Assembly (NCBI GenBank): GCA_947069175.1
Contig: CAMTDV010000012.1
Location: 36,860,341 to 36,924,340, forward strand
Length of the DNA: 64,000 nucleotides
Direction: 5' to 3'
From: Scalesia atractyloides
Lineage: Eukaryota > Streptophyta > Magnoliopsida > Asterales > Asteraceae
Positions 22,506-34,623 of the stretch are shown piece after piece. The notes beneath the pieces are model-generated. The model was not told where the DNA came from and did not search any database. It saw only the letters and a program-made list of their open reading frames with translations. A program made the translations under genes and the position numbers. Every line of letters begins with the position of its first letter. The first letter of the stretch is position 1.

Positions 22506-23205
22506 CTATTGCGTTATACAAAAGAATGAAAAAGCAATGTTTTTTCCATTACGTTTTTCAAAAGAATGAAAAAACACATTTTTTGTGTGTTTTTTGTCCA
22601 TTGCGCTTTACAAAATAATGAAAAAACATAGTTTTTTTGTCCATTGCGTTTTACAAAAATAATGAAAAACACAGTTTTTTTGGTGCGTTTTAGAAAAAAA
22701 CACTTTCTTTTGTGTTTATAATCGATTGCGTTTTTGTCCATTGCGCTTTACAAATAATGAAAAAACACAGTTTTTTGTCCATTGCGTTTTACAAAAATAG
22801 TGAAAAACACAGTTTTTTTTTGTGCGTTTTAGAAAAAACACTTTCTTTTGTGTTTATAATTAATTGCGTTTTAGAGTAAACACTTTCTTCTGTATTTTTA
22901 GTCAATTGCGTTTTAGAAAGAAAACTTTGGTTTGTGTTTTTGATCAATTGCGTTTTAGAAAAGACATTTTTGTTTATGTTTTTTGTCTATTGCGTTTTAG
23001 AAAGAACACCTTATTTTATGTTTTTAGTCCATTACTTTTAGAAAAAACACTTTGTTTTGTGTTTTTGATCAATTGCGTTTTAAAAAAAGAATAATTTTTT
23101 TGTGTTTTTGTCCACTGCGTTTTAGAAAGAACATTTTTTTATGTTTTAGTCTATTGCGTTTTAGAAAAAAAAATCATTTTTTTGTCTATTGCGTTTTATG
23201 TATCT
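22506..23205. repeat. 42-bp minisatellite (TTGCGTTTTAGAAA...)
   Basis: Roughly 16 diverged units of TTGCGTTTTAGAAAGAACAC followed by a T-rich half (for example TTTTGTTTATGTTTTTTGTC). Adjacent units around 22909, 22951 and 22993 are 42 bp apart. The period is a multiple of three, so it creates spurious open frames such as 22864-23094 with a 14-residue repeat. Confidence 0.85.
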
Positions 23206-23546
23206 GGGTTATCGAAAACTTTTTTTTTCAAAAATATAGCAATAGTGTGCTTGTTTTAAAGATAAAAAATCGCTCGTTTTTATGGTATAATTTTTATAAA
23301 AAAAATAATGTCGTATGAAAAAGTTATTAACGTTTTAAAAACGATGTGGAATTGGAGGAAAGAAAAATTATTGACTTTGATGAACTAGATACCCTTAGAA
23401 ATCTCACTGTCTTCTTGTTTTTGTTCAATTTTACCCGTTTAAATCTCTTGATGATTCAATTAATAATCAAGATTATTTCTATCCTTCATACCAAATAAAC
23501 TTCTTAATGTATTCTAACCCTTAAATATTTACAAAAACAAAAACAC

Positions 23547-23630
23547 GTTAAAAGAAGGTAACAAAGTATTTTTGAAAATCTAGAAAACCTATGGAAAGAA
23601 CATTTTGGAAAAAGTTGGATAAAACATTCC
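23547..23630. repeat. Dispersed repeat copy 2 (pair with 21766-21853)
   Basis: This near-identical copy lies in direct orientation on the other side of the minisatellite. The two copies bracket about 1.7 kb. They may be the direct terminal repeats of an older insertion or a segmental duplication. Confidence 0.75.
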
Positions 23631-23861
23631 CGAAAGAATCTAAAATTTAAAGAACCTCCTATAAAATATCATGATCCATTTTTTTCTCTTTCTCTAATAT
23701 TTTAACTTCTCTGTAAAATCCCATCATAAATAGAAGGTTTTATTATTTATTTATTTTTTATCTAGTGAGATGAAGAGAAAGACAAACAAATTATACTAGG
23801 TTTGTTGAATAAGATAATAAAATAAAATAACACCATGTTTGATAAATATTTTTCCAATCAT

Positions 23862-23936
23862 TAGGGGCGACAAACAACATTATTAGAGGCAATTGCGTCG
23901 CCCCTATTGCTCATTTTTCTTATAATCCATGTAGTG
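23862..23936. mobile_element. CACTA-like terminal remnant with GTCGCCCCTA stem
   Basis: TAGGGGCGAC (23862-23871) pairs perfectly with GTCGCCCCTA (23897-23906). It is followed by TTTTTCTTATAATCCATGTAGTG, which looks like a CACTA 3' terminus (TTTTCTTGTAGTG) interrupted by about 9 bp. Only one end is recognisable. Confidence 0.4.
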
Positions 23937-24152
23937 TTATGTAAATTTTTTTATCAAGAGAAAAAACACTTGCGGCGGAGTCTGCTTGGAATGTTATTTA
24001 ATCAGTAATTAAATACCTAAGACCTATGTTATTAGTTCATAAAGTAAATAAAATTGTACTTATAATAATGCAATGTTACTTATGTTACAAACAGCAATCT
24101 AGTCTCATATTTTGACGTGTAATTTCTCAACTCTCACGAGTTTCTTAAAAAT

Positions 24153-25424
24153 ATGGCGTTGATTAAAGAGTCGGAGCACCTCCGTATATCACTTGCGGAC
24201 ATAAAAATAGCCACAAAAAACTTCACTACTCTTATTGGGAAAGGTGGATATGGAAACGTTTACAAAGGAGAACTCTCACTTTTTGGTAAACTTACTACTG
24301 TTGCTGCAAAGAGACTAGATGTCCACATTTCTGGTCAAGGATTTAAAGGGTTTTTAACCGAGATTCATTTGTTATCCCGGTATAAACATCCAAACCTTGT
24401 CTCCCTTCTTGGCTTTTGCCACGAAGGAAACGAAAAGATACTTGTTTATGAGCACGCGGAGCATGGAAGTCTCGATAAGTTTTTACGTATGGATGCAACT
24501 GTATGTCCCTTGACATGTAAGCAAAAGATTGATATATGCATTGACGCAGCCTGCGGTTTGGACTATCTTCACAACCATGTTGCCGAAAATTACAGAATTA
24601 TCCATAGGGATATAAAGAGTGCAAATATTCTGTTAGACCACAACTGGAAAGCCATGATTTCTGATCTTGGACTTTCGACAATAGGTCGCACAAACGAAAA
24701 TGATTCTTTCCTCGTTACCAACGCCTGTGGCACACCTGGTTATTGTGATCCCATATATAAGGATACCCTGGTACTCACAAAAGAATCCGATGTTAATTCA
24801 TTTGGTGTGGTATTGTTTGAAGTCTTATGCGGAAGGTTATGCTTTATAAATGTAAATGATGAACGTAGATTTCTTGCCACTTTGGTCCAAAGCTACTACG
24901 AGAAGGGTAAATTACATGAGATTATTGATCCTGATATGAAGCAGCAATTGCGCTCGAGTTCCTTGCATAAGATCTTGGAGATTGCGTATCAGTGCTTGCA
25001 TAATGATCGAGAAAACCGACCCTCAATAGGTTTGGTGGTAAAGAAACTTAAGGAAGCAATGGAAGTGCATGTAAGTTTGAGTTTTTACTGAATATAGTTA
25101 CTATAGTTATTATTGTGTTCATCTGCACCTTTTTTTCTAAAACATATTTCTCATACAGTTATACCGAACTTATTTTGATCATAACTCAGTTTGACAAGTA
25201 CCAATTACCAAATTAAGTTTTTATTTGAGCTGGGTTACTCTAACTTCATTAATAGAAGATGATGTTTTCAGCACTCTAATGCGATTAGCGGCAATTTAGA
25301 GACTGATTTAAACTACGTCTCATCTAACAATGGTGTCGCCACTAATTCTAAAGGGAATCCTCCATTGACACTGAGGATTCAGCAATCTGGTCGAGCATGG
25401 GAATTTCCATCACCGAATATTTAG
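24153..25424 (+). CDS. Receptor-like cytoplasmic Ser/Thr kinase (CrRLK1L-like kinase domain)
   Basis: Joined exons 24153-25070 and 25272-25424 give 356 residues. The kinase domain starts almost at the N-terminus, with no signal peptide, ectodomain or membrane segment. Motifs: glycine loop GKGGYGNVYKG (29-39), ATP-binding Lys53, HRDIKSANIL with catalytic Asp153 (151-160), metal-binding DLG (171-173, in place of DFG), GTPGYCDP in the activation segment (193-200) and SDVNSFGVVLFE (212-223). The RD motif predicts activity. Exon 1 ends at a GTAAGT donor in phase 0. Exon 2 follows TTTTCAG and adds 50 polar residues, then TAG (25422-25424) directly before GTAAAA, itself a donor-like site. The kinase resembles FERONIA/HERK-type domains. 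The JIP23 exon begins 475 bp downstream. Substrate and pathway are unknown. Confidence 0.75.
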
Positions 25425-25899
25425 GTAAAATTGTTATTTTTATCTTTAGATATTATTCAGTTATTTTTGTATGCCAAGCATAAGAAGTATCTACAATACA
25501 TGTAATTTTTAGGGCGGGGTATATGCATCTATTAAATCGCAAGTGCTTTTTAGAGGGACCTTTTAATCGTTACAGTCCACTAACTTCGAATAGTTCATTC
25601 ATGTGTAAGAACTTGACAATTTATGCGTACCGTTGTCTGTTAGCCAATTTGGCACAATGTTGTATGTTCGACAATGTAACACATATTATATACAGGTATC
25701 ATATTTTTTTTTAAGGTTTCATGATAGACAAATAAACATTGCATTTCTATCATTACTTTTGTTTTATAAAAGTTCTTCATGTATTTTTCAATAACAAAAT
25801 TACACAGTTGAATTAATCTATCTAAAGATGAAAAAGTATCTCAATGCTTCCTTAAATGTTTATGACATAATAAAAGTTACTTTGTGTTGCTAAAACTAG
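25425..25899 (+). other. Spacer between kinase and JIP23 exons
   Basis: It starts with a donor-like GTAAAA and ends with an acceptor-like CTAAAACTAG, so it could be a large intron. A 63-codon open frame (25523-25714) inside has no recognised motif and does not join the JIP23 frame through the CTAAAACTAG acceptor. No promoter-like TATA box stands out. Confidence 0.4.
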
Positions 25900-26720
25900 A
25901 TAAAGCTCGCAACATATTTGGTGAACCAACCAGGAACAAAACAGTGGTGCAAATGGGGCTTACTCCAACCCGAGAAAACAAGGCACAGGTAGCCTATAAG
26001 ATGATGAACCATGGTAACAAATATGACCACGCTCTGCGTTTTGTGAAAGACCTAAAGAAACAATGGGGCAATGGGATTTCTACCCTTTGTCTGCTTTATA
26101 ATGCAACAGGTGAAACGCTGACATATTCTACAAGCCGCAACTGGTTTGGTGATATTGGGCCATCACCATACCCGACAATCATTTTGAATGGACAATGGGG
26201 TGCTTATCTACACACGAAGATCCCAAAGATGCCAAGTGGATCTGTTGCAGCCGTAGTGTACCGTGGAAAATACACAGACAATGTTTTTTGTGACCGTATG
26301 ATTACTTGGTCTATCCCATGGCAAAGATTCACCCAAGACAACGCGGTATGTATGTTAAATACGTTTGCAATCTTTAGCATCTTCAAAGATTTGTATAACT
26401 AAATCTGATACTATCAACTTCAGTAATCAAATAATCTCATTTATGCACGGATGGAATAATATATAATTTCATTGGTATTTTTTCTTTCAAATTGAGAAAT
26501 GTTATCTGAAAAATCTTCTTCACAGGCATATTGTGAGATCAACAAAGTGGGGCACTTTGATGGTGCTGCTTGGGATGCAATTTATAACAAAACACCGTAT
26601 GCAGGCCGGGAAAGCAGTGCAAATTGGAAGGATTGCTATACAAGAGTCAGTGTGGAAAGTGACACTTCCCCTATATATAAAGCCATTTTCACACGAGTTG
26701 GTGTCGTAACATCTGTCTAG
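25900..26720 (+). CDS. 23-kDa jasmonate-induced protein (JIP23)-like gene, start unresolved
   Basis: Exons 25900-26345 and 26526-26720 join in phase 0: the donor is GCG then GTATGT, and the acceptor is TTCTTCACAG. Together they encode about 212 residues. Family marks are NIFGEP near the start, GNGISTLCLLYNATGE, PYPTIILNGQWGAYLH, GSVAAVVYRGK, WSIPWQ, AYCEI and FDGAAWDAIYN. JIP23 proteins accumulate after jasmonate or salt treatment in several plants, and their biochemical role is unsettled. The family normally begins with Met a few residues before the NxFG motif. Here no ATG is in frame, and the frame is closed by TGA at 25863. The exon therefore needs an upstream exon (acceptor CTAG at 25899) or the start has been lost. 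Fusion to the kinase upstream is possible but the phases do not match as read. Confidence 0.7.
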
Positions 26721-28103
26721 GCTTATTAAACATGCAGCGCGAGTGGGGATCTTCAACTCGAATATTTAATGTTCGTTTGTTCCATTCAATTGTCGTAGGC
26801 TAATGGTGTAGGATCAAGGTTAACGTAGCCCAACACTATCATCATTGGTGTTCACATTCCTGATAAATAAAAGTATCAATTTGTATTTAAGAGGCCTCGC
26901 ATTTGGTTAATAGCTAGTCTATGCAAGAACTAAAAGGTCTAGTGTGTGTTGAAAGCAGTGTATTCATAACTAGACCGGCCGGTCAGACCACGAAATAGAC
27001 ACGGTTGACTTGTTTTGGTAGGATTGGGCCAGACGGTTCTGGCATAGGCTAGAGACCTCTAGGATGCAGGTTGCAGTTTCTTAACTATTTTCTGTGTTCA
27101 AAGCTTTAGGGCATCAATGTTTGCAATTTTAGATTTGTCTGCTGGAATTTGGTAAAAGTGATGCAAATTTTAAGTAAGATTCATTTTCTGTGTTTTACTA
27201 ATTTTCGTGTGCACTGTAATATATCATATCTTATCTCTTACCATTTAAAAGAAAAGGAATTTTGCACATACACAGTGGTATTTTTAAATATTACATGGAT
27301 TTATAAGCTTCTAACGAGTTCTCCAAAACCTAGAAAATATGCATGTCCCATTCATGCAATACTACAATCACTATTGCATCGGAGGAAAACATAATATTAA
27401 ACATAGCATGATACTAATAGAATTGTATTTCGTCGGCATAAGATAAACGTTTGGATAGAACCAAAAAGGGAAACGTTATTACAATAATATAAAAGTCATT
27501 TCAAATATTATAAATATGTCAATTAACATTAAAATTAACACACATCCAATCTATTAATAATCAAACCCTATAAATAGTGTTTAGGCTCATTCTAGTAATG
27601 TTGTCACTTCCTTGTTACGTGTAGTGTTCTCTTGCACGTGGCAAAGCAGCTTGTATTTTTAGCTCACAAAATAGAAGAGAGAGAAGAAAAGTAGCCAGAA
27701 CCAGAGAAAGGTTATCGCAGAAGAGAGAGCGCAACAACGAATAAAGAGACAAAAAATGAGAAGGTGGTGGTAGTTGTTTAGACGCCGTCAGCGACCATTA
27801 TGTTCACCTAACCAGATTGAACCCAAAACACTAAGAAACCACATTAGCCACCTAACAAAACAAAAGGATTTCAACCAAGACCTATTGAAAACATTTTTTT
27901 GGAGAGCCACTCCATGTTGACCAGAAAAAACTAGTGACCTTTTGTTTTGCTTTTAATCCAAAAAATCATATTTACTTTGATTTCTTTCAGAACCGGTGAG
28001 ATTATCTTTTGGATTTTTTTATGTCAAATCGTTCTTAGCCTTCTAGATGAACCACAGGGTTACGTATGCAGTAGCATACCCTAGTTTCCTCCCTGTTAGG
28101 TAT
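26721..28103. other. No gene seen; one TATA-like leader at 27567
   Basis: The sequence is AT-rich. CCCTATAAATAG (27567-27578) is followed by a G-box-like GCACGTGG (27634-27641) and a purine-rich leader (AGAAGAGAGAGAAGAAAAG), which resembles a promoter plus 5' UTR. No open reading frame follows. It may be an orphan promoter or LTR piece. Confidence 0.35.
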
Positions 28104-28258
28104 CAACTGGCGTAGCAAAACCAACACACATACACAAACGATATAAACACACAAATTGGGAAATAATATAGGATAAACAGGACACAGGTTTTTTTTACAT
28201 TGTACGGTCCCAGTATGGGACCTACGTCTATGTGTTGCTACTAGGTTATTTCATTAAG
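28104..28258. repeat. Dispersed repeat shared with 54186-54345
   Basis: Both places share CCAACACACATACA...GATATAAA, then GGTAAACA-like sequence and a block like GACCTACGTCCACGTG...TTATTTCATT. At 54 kb the copy runs into a copia remnant, so this is probably copia-derived (LTR or leader). Confidence 0.6.
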
Positions 28259-28662
28259 CTCAAATGGACACGAATTACAATACATAGACATAATATATAC
28301 AAAGAACAATTAGGATTTTTGGCTTCCTGAACAAGAAACCCAAAACGGGCCTTCTAAACACCCAGCTAGAACAATCCCAATAACAAAAACTTCAAGCCCA
28401 ACAATCTTCTGCTTGAATGCCTTATGTTGAACACCAAGTCTACCAACAAGCACACAGTGATCTTGTCTTCAATACTCGGTAGTCTCTAAAACACAGGAGA
28501 AATTATCTAGGTCCAGCTCTCAGAGAACAAGCCAAAACTTCAAACCTGTCCACATATCCACCTAGTTACACCAACCCTTCTCATCAATTACCTTAAAGGC
28601 CCATTGAAGCTTCCTACAACTCCAATATGGTCATCACAGAGCTAGTCATGGCCAAACCAGCC

Positions 28663-29264
28663 TGTCACACCCCAACCGATGACGGAAACATCAGAGTGAG
28701 ACGAAATAGATTGCTCGAGACATCATAACACTATTTGCGACAATATTAAATTCAAAAATTCGTTTCATTTCATATATCAAATTGTCAATTACAACATATA
28801 TCAAAATACAACTTCAACAAAATTACAACATAAAAGCCTAACATTCTAGGTGCGTTTCTATGTCGTCCTTACTAGATTCGTCATAAGCATCATCATCAAC
28901 GTGTAACATGTTAAAAATATGGTTCAATGCAAAACCATTGGCGAGTACACAAGTTTAAGTACATAGCATAAGTATAAAAGAGTTTACTCAAATCCACATG
29001 GCAATTGTATACAAGGTAAGCTAGCATGCAATACTAACTGTCAAACCCACGTGTCCACAAGAATTAAGTGTCCCTCGTCACAAAAAGTAACGAGACTATT
29101 TAAGAATAAGAATAAGTATAAGAATCAGTTTAAGCTTAACAATACCCTGGCGGGCAATGTGCTACTCATATAGCGCTATATATGTTAAGTTCGGGCTAGC
29201 TAAGTTAATGACAAGAAGCATGTATGAATCTAACATGAACCTAAGCATAAGAATAAGCATGTAT
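28663..29264 (-). repeat. Family B solo LTR, left part (interrupted)
   Basis: It begins TGTCACACCCC and matches the LTR at 730 in order, for example GATTGCTCGAGACATCATAAC and CATTGGCGAGTA. It breaks off at 29264, where the tandem array is inserted, and continues at 41079. The preceding CAGCC (28658-28662) may be the left copy of a 5-bp duplication, with CAACC at 42593-42597. Confidence 0.8.
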
Positions 29265-31349
29265 TTAACATTCGTACAAAAAATGAATCCTAAAACCCGA
29301 CCCGTTTTTGTAACTCGATCTGTTTTCATATTCCACGTAATTTTGTTTAATGTTTAAGCAATAAAATGTCTTGGATTCTATGTTTTGATCATACATGTTA
29401 TCATATCTGGTGATTTATAGTCTTATACATGTTTTAGACGATCTTGTAAATTCATTTCCATATATTTTGAAGCAACCCTCCATATCTCTAAGGTCTAAAA
29501 GTAAGGTTTTCCTTAAGTTAATCAAACACTTAGAGACTTTGTGAACATACCTAGCACATCATATCCAAACCTTCTTATCATCTAAACTTCATTATATACA
29601 TGCCTTAAGATAAGACATTGTGTTTTGGAGGGTTTACATGTAAATAATAGCAAGTAAGAAGCTCTACATGTCGTATTCTTAGTTTTGTCATAAGATGACT
29701 TTCGGGTGACTTTCTTGCCAACTTTTCTCCATCCTTGAGCTATCATTCTGGTCCATTCAAAGCTCTAAGATATACTTGGTATACTAAGGATCAAGTAGGT
29801 TCAAATATTGCATAAAACTGAGCTCCAGCGTAATGGGAATCACAAACACAAGTATTAGAACATAACCCTCGACCCGCATCAAGACCCAAGGTTTAAGCCC
29901 AATTCTCGACACCAAAGATGGTGGATTACTCTCTTCCGTATGATAGTACTCTGAAAATAATGAACTTAGGATAAAACCGTGCGCGAAACGGAGTTATAAT
30001 GAAGCGGGAATCGCGAAAACAAGTTTGGTGTTTGTTGCTTATTTGAAAGACGCGAAAATCTTATTTTAAAGTCATCCCACATCGCCCAAATCACCATTTT
30101 GTGCTCCATTTCACAACTATAAATACCCTTGCTTGGTTCTTTATAGCTTGCAACTCTTGGTTTGAGTATAAACAAGTGGAATAACCAAATTTGGTGGCTC
30201 CACAAGCACAATACCCCTTTGGGTGTGGTGTGTAGTAGTTTTTATTTCCGCTTTCGACGAGGAGGTGCTACCCTTCAAGCTCTTCTCATTTTGTAAAGTT
30301 CTTTTTCGAGGTAATCTTCCTTTCTTTTTATTATTTGTTTATTTTTTTATTTCGTTTATTTATTGCTTTCTTAATTTAATTAGTTTAGTTTAGATTCTTA
30401 GTTAAGGAGCATTATGCTCGTTAAGGTAGCCTAGTTTAGGCTCGCCTTTAGGCTTGGTGTAGCCTTGTAGAGGCTCGTTAGGCTCAATGAGTCTAACATA
30501 TCATGTTCGTTCATTTAGCTGTGCCTAGCATAACATTTACCCTTTTCTTGTTTCATTCATTTGTCTAGCTTAAATCACGCTTATCAATTGGATTTTCTCC
30601 TTATTCTCGTGCGGTTTTTCACTAAGGATTAAAAACGCAAACACGGTGAGTGAATTCTTACAAATTCCCCTTTTTATTCATGTTTTGGGGTGTATCATGT
30701 GTCGTTTCATATATTTCGTTTATCCAAACACTTGTGCTATTACCATTATATGATCTAAGATGTAAATGTTATTTGTTGTATTGTGTGTTTACATTTTTGT
30801 CAGTTGCGTGCAATCATTCACATTAGGCTCATCAGTTCCTCGTTGGAGACAAGTTGAGCATCAGGTGCCTCATTAGATCGGCTCCGTTTGATTGAGCCTT
30901 GATCTCATTGTTCATCATTTGTCATGCTTGTATGTACATTGATTGATAATATGCGGTTTGTGGTTAGATTTAATATGCGTTTACTCATATTTGGTTTATG
31001 CACATTTTTATTTAAATAATCAATATAACTAATTTGTTCAAATGTTTAAATAAGATTCACTTGCCAACCTCTGTTGACCCAAAAACCCATTTTTACACAT
31101 GATAGAGGTGAACAGGTACGAAGAGAAGATTGGACATAGGATGGGCCTTAGTTAACAAGAAACGAATTAGTGCAATATACTTGTTATAAACATCGTCTTG
31201 TGTTTGTAATTGTTTATGTGAATTATTTGTATTGTGAGACACTTGATATGAATTAATGAATATTTAAAACAAGTAATAGCAAGTCATAAGCTCTCGAGTT
31301 AACCAATCATGCCCCGATCACCTATTCCGCTGCGGGTCGGGGTGTGACA
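29265..31349 (+). repeat. Family A LTR 1 (5' outer)
   Basis: It starts at TTAACATTCGTAC (the other copies start TGTAACATTCG) and ends GCGGGTCGGGGTGTGACA just before the PBS. At about 2.09 kb it is the most complete of the three. The TATA box is CTATAAATACCC at 30117-30128. Confidence 0.8.
30117..30128 (+). promoter_or_regulatory. TATA box, LTR 1
   Basis: CTATAAATACCC precedes a leader rich in CTTGCTTGGTTC. The same box is kept in LTR 3 at 40252-40263 and is deleted in LTR 2. Confidence 0.7.
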
Positions 31350-31352
31350 GAT

Positions 31353-31364
31353 TGGTATCAGAGC
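31353..31364 (+). other. Primer-binding site, element copy 1
   Basis: TGGTATCAGAGC lies three bases after the LTR end, as in initiator-tRNA-Met-primed elements. The matching site in copy 2 is at 35683-35694. Confidence 0.9.
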
Positions 31365-32235
31365 TATTGACTTTAGGCATATAGGATAGGTTATTAGACC
31401 CTTAGAACCTATACTTTAGTCATCTAGGACCTATGTGCTTATGTGATTTCATATTTTGTTTGACTTATGATTTGCTATTGCTCACACATTTAAATTCCTT
31501 TCATTTCACACACAAACGCATGCAAACACTCTATTTGTTACTTGATTATGTGATACGTGCAATGTGTTATAATTATGTCATGAACTCTACATATATGTTA
31601 CATATATACATATCACTCCACCTGAAATGTACCATACGAAACTTATGAAACCCTAATTTATAAGTTCTCTATTTCCTTTAAATTTTCGAAACATTTCTCT
31701 CCATTTTCCAAATACTTATTTTTATGTTATTCAAACTTTTGTGATGTTCTTTTTTCGTTTTCAAATCTCGTCAAGGTGAGTTCATGTGACGGGCATGTAG
31801 TAACTGGAAGGGTTCGAGTACCGGTAGTCCGGACGTCCTGTCTAGGATTGGTATTCGTATAAATCTGAAATAACGGACCAGTTTGCCTACCTGGGGACAT
31901 CTGATGAGAGTATGAAGGACCTATTAGGCCAAAGCATGCCACACCAAACGTCGTGTGAACTAACCCCCCTTTGAGGTGTCACCGTGTCCACACATGGATG
32001 CACTCCGAATTTCATAAGTTACATTCATATTTCTCGATTTTCTCCGGGTTTTAGTGTACGTTACCAGGCTAACACATGCGAACCACACGAAAGCTCGGTA
32101 ACCATGGGGGCCCACATGATTATGAAGGTGAAGTATGGCGGCATGCAAGGCCCAATTACGAGCAAAGCCCAAGAACACTTTAAAAGTGTTGTGTTATCAT
32201 AAGTTATTGTTTTCAAATACACCCCAAAAGTTTTC

Positions 32236-32238
<3 letters not shown>

Positions 32239-32276
<38 letters not shown>
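32239..32276. repeat. (TA)n microsatellite in the element leader, copy 1
   Basis: The run is much longer here than at the matching place in copy 2 (36581-36598), so it expanded or contracted after the duplication. Confidence 0.85.
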
Positions 32277-32278
<2 letters not shown>

Positions 32279-32343
32279 TTTCGCATCCCTGCTACAAATC
32301 TATCAACAGAATCTCAAAATCTCGTTTACGTAAAATCCTGTAG

Positions 32344-33651
32344 ATGTCCTCTAGACACCTTCGTGGAGGAAAAAGAACCGGAAACTCCGGTAAATGCATG
32401 GTTACCCAAATCGCCAAGCAAATGGCTGCCATGATTCCAAACACTGTGATCCAAGTTCAACAAGCCCTCGCTAATAACCAAGTCAAACCAAACGCTCTAA
32501 ATGCTCCCGCAACTACATCCAAGTGCTCCTATAAACACTTCAATTCTTGCGACCCCCGAAAATATGAGGGAACAGAACACTGCACTTCTTCGATGGTTCA
32601 CGGAAATGGAAAGCATCTTCCTAAATTGTGATTGCCCTAATGATCGTAAGGTTCGTTATGCTACCGGCCGTCTCGTTGGAACAGCTCTAACCTGGTGGAA
32701 CGCTCAAAAGGGTCGAGGAGGAGCTGAGGCGTTGTGGCCCTAGCCTGGGAATAACTCATGGAACTAATGACTAAACGGTTCTGTCCTATGAGTGAAATCA
32801 ATAAGTTGTAGGATGAATTCTTCCTCTTAAATCAAAATGATGGAGACCACATGGAACAAACGTTTCCTCGAGCTTGACCAGATGGTCCTAAATATGTTCA
32901 CTCCTTCTCACCGTCTCATTGAACATTACATTAGGGGTCTTCCTTCTGGTATCCAGGATTCCGTGATGAGCACCGTACCCGCAACATTGGAAACTGCAAT
33001 GGAATTAGCCACCGAACTCACCGAAAACCATATTCGAAATGGAGACTTTAAAAAGAAGGGCACAACTGACAAGGCTTCAATGGAAGAGCCAAAAGCAATC
33101 AAGGTCGAACCATCTTCCCGTTCCGATACCAAACGAAAGCATGACGGTACAAACTATGATATTGCCTCGACCAACCCAACTTCACAAGTTGTACCCCTCC
33201 AAGCCATCCCTATCATCCAAGTGGCACCCAATCCAGCTTACTAAACAAGAAACCCTACACTGGTCCCCACCCTCAATGCAATACCTGCCATTATCACCAC
33301 CAACCCACCGTACCTTGCCGACTGTGTGCCAATTGTGAAAGTTATGTTCATCTGAGTAACACATGTCGTACTCCTCAAAACCAAGCTCCACTTTCTGCCT
33401 AAAACATGATCCAACCCTATCAACAACCTCATTATCCCATGGTTCCATATGTTTGAGCTTGCTTTAATTGTGGTGATCCTACTCATTTCAGAAACACATG
33501 CCCTAGGCTGGTTAACATCATCAATGCTCAAGCCCAAGCAAATCAAGTTAACCAGGCCATCCTAGCACCCCCACCAGCAAGAGGGAGAGCCTACAACATC
33601 AACGCAAACCCAGTTGAGGTCAACGATGCTACGAACAGACAACCTAACTAG
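32344..33651 (+). pseudogene. Tekay-type gag, copy 1 (dead)
   Basis: Gag forms the virus-like particle of a Ty3/gypsy element. The frame opens at ATG 32344 (MSSRHLRGGKRTG) and holds the retrotransposon gag core ATGRLVGTALTWWN (about 32660-32700), EHYIRGLPSGIQD (about 32922-32960) and two zinc-knuckle remnants, the second CFNCGDPTHFRNTCP (about 33457-33501). The region ends at TAG 33649-33651, with no protease after it. Breaks: frame changes near 32575, 32720-32750 and 32850, and in-frame stops at TAA (33401) and TGA (33454). The last two stops and the 32850 shift recur in copy 2, so they are older than the duplication. Confidence 0.8.
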
Positions 33652-34623
33652 CCTTTCTCCCATCATGAAGACTCAAAACTCTGCTCCAGTTGTTTATTTT
33701 ATTTTTATTCCCAATCAAGTAATAATAAATTTTCATTTCTTGTCTTGACTATTCAAGTTACCATTATTTTCAATTTGGGTAATAATGTTTCAAGATTTCA
33801 ATATTTCATATTAATGCCATTAATGCAATTTATATCACGCTATGCCAATTTGTTTCATTACATATCTCTATACAACGATTAAATTTCATGTCATTCATGT
33901 CATCATACATCACGACGAACCCCGTCTCATCATTTAGGGAAGTTGGGTCGTGTCTCACTTTTTCATAGACTGACCACTTCCTCATTACACACGAGAGAGG
34001 TACCGCCATCATTTAGACTTGCTTTCTTCGTATTCGAGACTCAAGCATGGGTTGTTGTGTTTGTTTATGTTTGGTAGATTTTAGGGCGAGTCACATAGAA
34101 CTAATCGTGACTTAATAACAAGGCCAATGAAAATTTGACAAGGACATGGTGGATACGCCGCAGGTACTTCCTATATATAAGTGTTCTTGTCAGGTGATCA
34201 AAAGTATTGTTTGACGGTTATGGGAAGTACGGTGTAAGTAGTGTCAATCTCAATTTGGATAACGATGTGGTTGATGGTTTTGTTTGTGAGGTAACTTTAT
34301 CATTATGACGCTCCGATTTTCTCAAAACCCCTTATCATGAGACAATATCCGGTTAGCCATCTCCGTGTTACAATGCTTTTCACTTCTACACCTCAGGCAT
34401 CAAAAAGCGATTCATGTAGCAGGGTATTCAACCCTTACTAGGAACATTACCGACTCAATCAAAATCCAAACTTCACACTCACCTAGTTAAGTATATCCTT
34501 AGCATCATCGAGTTTTTTATTACCTAGTATACTCGAGATACAATCTATAAGAAACCCTATTAACTAACCCTCAAGAACGGTTCCCTCCTAATTTAGAACG
34601 AAATTCCTAAAAGTAGAGGAGAC
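33652..34623 (+). other. Non-coding 3' internal region, copy 1
   Basis: About 970 bp with no reading frame and no pol homology, where protease and reverse transcriptase would be in an autonomous relative. It ends with the purine-rich AAAGTAGAGGAGAC just before an LTR-like start at 34624. Confidence 0.7.

Noticed and set aside
22506..23205. CRISPR-like array
   Set aside because: Units are contiguous minisatellite repeats without unique spacers, in plant nuclear DNA.
22864..23318. Tandem-repeat 'protein' frames
   Set aside because: They result from a 42-bp minisatellite whose period is a multiple of three. Composition is Phe/Arg/Val from T-rich DNA.
25523..25714. 63-codon frame between the kinase and JIP23 as a linker exon
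   Set aside because: Its splice phase does not fit the CTAG acceptor. It would need a weak acceptor at 25876, and the translation has no conserved look.
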